The position numbers were made by a program, and so were the translations under genes. DNA of 64,000 nucleotides from Mytilus edulis (taxonomy: Eukaryota > Mollusca > Bivalvia > Mytilida > Mytilidae), in contig NC_092346.1 in NCBI RefSeq assembly GCF_963676685.1, forward strand, positions 74,229,821 to 74,293,820, written 5' to 3'. The notes under the pieces were generated by a model. That model was given only the letters and a program-made list of their open reading frames with translations. It did not search any database and was not told where the DNA came from. Below, piece by piece: positions 60,776-64,000 of this stretch; within the stretch, counting starts at the first letter, position 1; each line of letters opens with the position of its first letter.

Positions 60776-62540
60776 AGCTCACCTGGCCCGAAGGGCCAAG
60801 TGAGCTATTCCCATCACTTTGCGTCCGGCGTCGTCGTCCGTCGTCGTTAACTTTTACAAAAATCTTCTCCTCTGAAACTACTGGGCCAAATCAAACCAAA
60901 CTTAGCCACAATCATCATTGGGGTATCTAGTTTAAAAAATGTGTGGCGTGACCCGGTCAACCAACCAAGATGGCCACCACGGCTAAAAATAGAACATAGG
61001 GGTAAAATGCAGTTTTTGGCTTATAACTCAGAAACCAAAGCATTTAGAGCAAATCTGACATGGGGTAAAAATGTTTATCAGGTCAAGATCTATCTGCCCT
61101 GAAATTTTCAGATGAATCGGTCAATCGGTTGTTGGGTTGCTGCCCCTGAATTGGTAATTTTGAGGAAATTTTGCTGTTTTTGGTTATTATCTTGAATATT
61201 ATTATAGATAGAGATAAACTGTAAACAGCAATAATGTTCAGCAAAGTAAGATTTACAAATAAGTCAACATGACCAAAATGGTCAGTTGACCCGTTTAGGA
61301 GTTATTGCCCTTTATAGTCAATTTTTAACCATTTTTCGTAAATTAAAGTAATCTTTTACAAAAATCTTCTCCTCTGAAACTACTGGGCCAAATTAATTCA
61401 AACTTGGCCACAATCATCTTTGGGGTATCTAGTTTAAAAAAGGTGTGGCGTGACCTGGTCAACCAACCAAGATGGCCGCCACCGCTAAAAATAGAACATA
61501 GGGGTAAAATGCAGTTTTTGGCTTATAACTCAAAAACCAAAGCATTTTGAGGAAATCTGACATGGGATAAAAATGTTTATCAGGTCAAGATCTATCTGCC
61601 CTGAAATTTTCAGATGAATCGGTCAATCGGTTGTTGGGTTGCTGCCCCTGAATTGGTAATTTTGAGGAAATTTTGCTGTTTTTGGTTATTATCTTGAATA
61701 TTATTATAGATAGAGATAAATTGTAAACAGCAATAATGTTCAGCAAAGTAAGATCTACAAATAAGTCAACATGACCAAAATGGTCAGTTGACCCCTTTAG
61801 GAGTTATTGCCCTTTATAGTCAATCTTTAACCATTTTTCATAAATCTAAGTAATCTTTTACAAAATCTCCACTGAAACTACTAGGCCACAATCATCTTTG
61901 GGGTATCTAGTTTGAAAAATGTGTCCGATGACCTGGCCATTCAACCAAGATGGCCGCCACGGCTAAAAATAGAACATAGGGGTAAAATGCAGTTTTTGGC
62001 TTATAACTATGAAACCAAAGCATCTAGAGCAAATCTGACAAGAAGTTAAATTGTTAATCAAGTCAATATCTATCTGCCCTGAATTTTTCAGATGAATTGG
62101 ACAACTGGTTGTTGGGTTGCTGCCCTCCAATTGGTAATTTTTAAAGAAGTTTTGCCGTTTTTGGTTATCTTGAATACTATTATAGATAGCGATAAACTGT
62201 AAACAGCAATAATGTTCAGCAAAGTAAGATCTACAAATAAGTCAACATGACCTAAATGGTCAATTGACCCCTTAAGGAGTTATTGCCCTTTATAGTCAAT
62301 TTTTAACAATTTTCATTAATTTGGTAAATTTATGTAAATTTTTACCAAATATAGTCTTCTGTTACTAATGGGCAAAGTTCATTATAGATATAATTGTAAG
62401 AAGCAAAATCGTTCAGTAAAGTAAGAACTTCAAACACATCACCATCACCAAAATACAATTTTGTCATGAATCCATTTGTGTCCTTTGTTTAATATGCACA
62501 TAGACCAAGGTGAGCGACACAGGCTCTTTAGAGCCTCTAG
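60776..62540 (+). mobile_element. Helitron-like non-autonomous element, family A copy 2
   Basis: Same ends as 3910-5701: hairpin AGCTCACCTGGCCCGAAG..GTGAGCT at the left, GGCTCTTTAGAGCC then TCTAG|T at the right. Core units at 60856, 61358 and 61860 are spaced 502 bp, each with CAAGATGGCC(G/A)CCA-type sequence. No coding frame. Confidence 0.75.
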
Positions 62541-64000
62541 TTTTAAGTTGTCCACTATAATAGTAAATTGTGATAAATTGCACACTAGAAAAAGTAATTG
62601 TTAAAAAAACCTTGTGTTCCACGCAAGAAAAGAAATTGTTATTAAGTTTTGGGTAACATATTACTCATAATATAGGTTGTGCAAGAAAGCAAGAATAAGT
62701 GGAGTAAATAGAATGTAAATAATATGTTTTATATATGCTAAATAAATTGATGTATATGGATTTACATAATTTGTTTTCCAATTCATCTTCACTAGTTGGT
62801 TATTATGATCATCCATGGGTTGACAGAGGGCAATTTTATTATGTTTCTGTAATAAAGTAGTTTTTTTCTGGCTAAAGAGGTGGACTGTGATATTAGCATT
62901 TATATTTTATTACATGTACCATCTTTCTTTGAAATTGTTTTAATGACCTTGTAGCACAAAGAAAAATTTATCTCGAGAACCTTTTAATTCCTAAATAGTC
63001 TCTTTTTGTAGTCCAGAAATGATCTGTCCCTAAGGTTGAAAGGGGCATGACCCTAAAGAAAATTGATCTTTTCGTGTTTAATGACCATATCTTTTTTTTT
63101 TAATCTTAGGGGAGTGCACACCATGTTAAACTCTGAACCCCCTCCCCCTTACTTCAATTGGCCCCAGTTAGTTATATTATCACTTCGTGCACTATTAGAA
63201 GAAACTGTTTATACTTGGAAAGATAGAAAAATAGTTTATCTAGAGTGTTTCAAAGTTCAACATATGTGTTTACATTGATTAAGGAAGCAACAAAGATCAC
63301 AAAGATTAATGTCGTTCATACCTTGTGACAGCCCCTACACAATAGATCAATTAGTTAGTTAATATATATGCTTTTGATAATCAGAATGTAATTATTTGTT
63401 GTTAAGAAGTCACAATTATGTACTGTGAAGTTTCGCATTACAGTTTTTTCAGTTATGTATGCTACAATGTCAATACTCACTGTACTTATTAAAAAAGATG
63501 TTTAATATAGATCTTAAATCTATAATTTTGTGATATAATATATGATTCTTTTCAATATATCCATACTTATTCACCTCTTTAGAAATTGTAATGCTAGAAA
63601 AGAAATTTTGCTCTTGAACTATAGGTGTTAAGAATTAATTGATTTATTTATTGATTATTGTTAAAGAAAAACAAAATTTATCCACTGTTCTTTGATTTTG
63701 TTGACATTTATGTAAAAAACAAAACAGAGAAACTGAGAAAACCTTTTAAGCCTCAATAGGTTTTTTAATTTATCCATAATTGCCACAGATCTCTGAATCC
63801 CGAACGTATTCAAAGTTGAAAAAAAAATATCTGTCCAAAAAACAATATGATTTACTGGATTGTAAAAATAATCTTGTGAATTTATGTGTAATTGTTCCAT
63901 ACATCTGGCTACAATGACATTTTTTTATGATATTTTTAACTGGTTTTCTGAAGGAAATAAACAGTTATTAATTTTGTGAAGTATGGGGGTGGTTGCCGAT
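62541..64000. other. Downstream intergenic DNA, no supported feature
   Basis: AT-rich; short open frames only, no splice-supported exon and no clear repeat border. Confidence 0.4.

Overview
The window looks like nuclear DNA of an invertebrate animal, most likely a bivalve mollusc and probably a mytilid mussel. It is AT-rich. The real genes are short exons with clean GT-AG borders spread over long introns. The space between is packed with short non-autonomous repeats: foldbacks, TA-flanked MITEs, Helitron-like elements with tandem cores, and tRNA-derived SINEs. The mytilid assignment rests on general familiarity with such repeats, not on a search. Nothing suggests a bacterium, organelle or virus.

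Three protein-coding genes are supported by splice-joined reading frames. (1) On the + strand, 35-7978 holds the last six exons of an unrecognised single-pass membrane protein with a coiled coil, a very short Gly-X-Y run and a cysteine-rich tail; its 5' end is left of the window. (2) On the - strand, 23784-15890 holds GSTZ1 (maleylacetoacetate isomerase) in seven visible coding exons, one intron being GC-AG. (3) On the + strand, 26877-59468 holds a complete POMT2 (protein O-mannosyltransferase 2) in 20 exons that join without a frame break into 746 codons plus stop, close to the human length.

Layout: 1-8 kb gene 1 with a Helitron-like element; 8-15.9 kb intergenic DNA between two converging 3' ends, with MITEs and hairpins; 15.9-23.8 kb GSTZ1, whose introns carry two large minisatellites; 23.8-26.9 kb the divergent GSTZ1/POMT2 interval with two SINE copies; 26.9-59.5 kb POMT2, with introns full of repeats; 59.5-64 kb downstream DNA with a second copy of the Helitron-like element.

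The most notable points are: a 33-bp minisatellite directly abutting a GSTZ1 exon that has amplified the exon end together with its 5' splice site, giving dozens of decoy donors; the head-to-head GSTZ1-POMT2 pair, an arrangement also present in human; and several repeat families that share terminal architectures despite unrelated interiors. I found no CRISPR, rRNA gene, prokaryotic-type operon or intact autonomous transposon.
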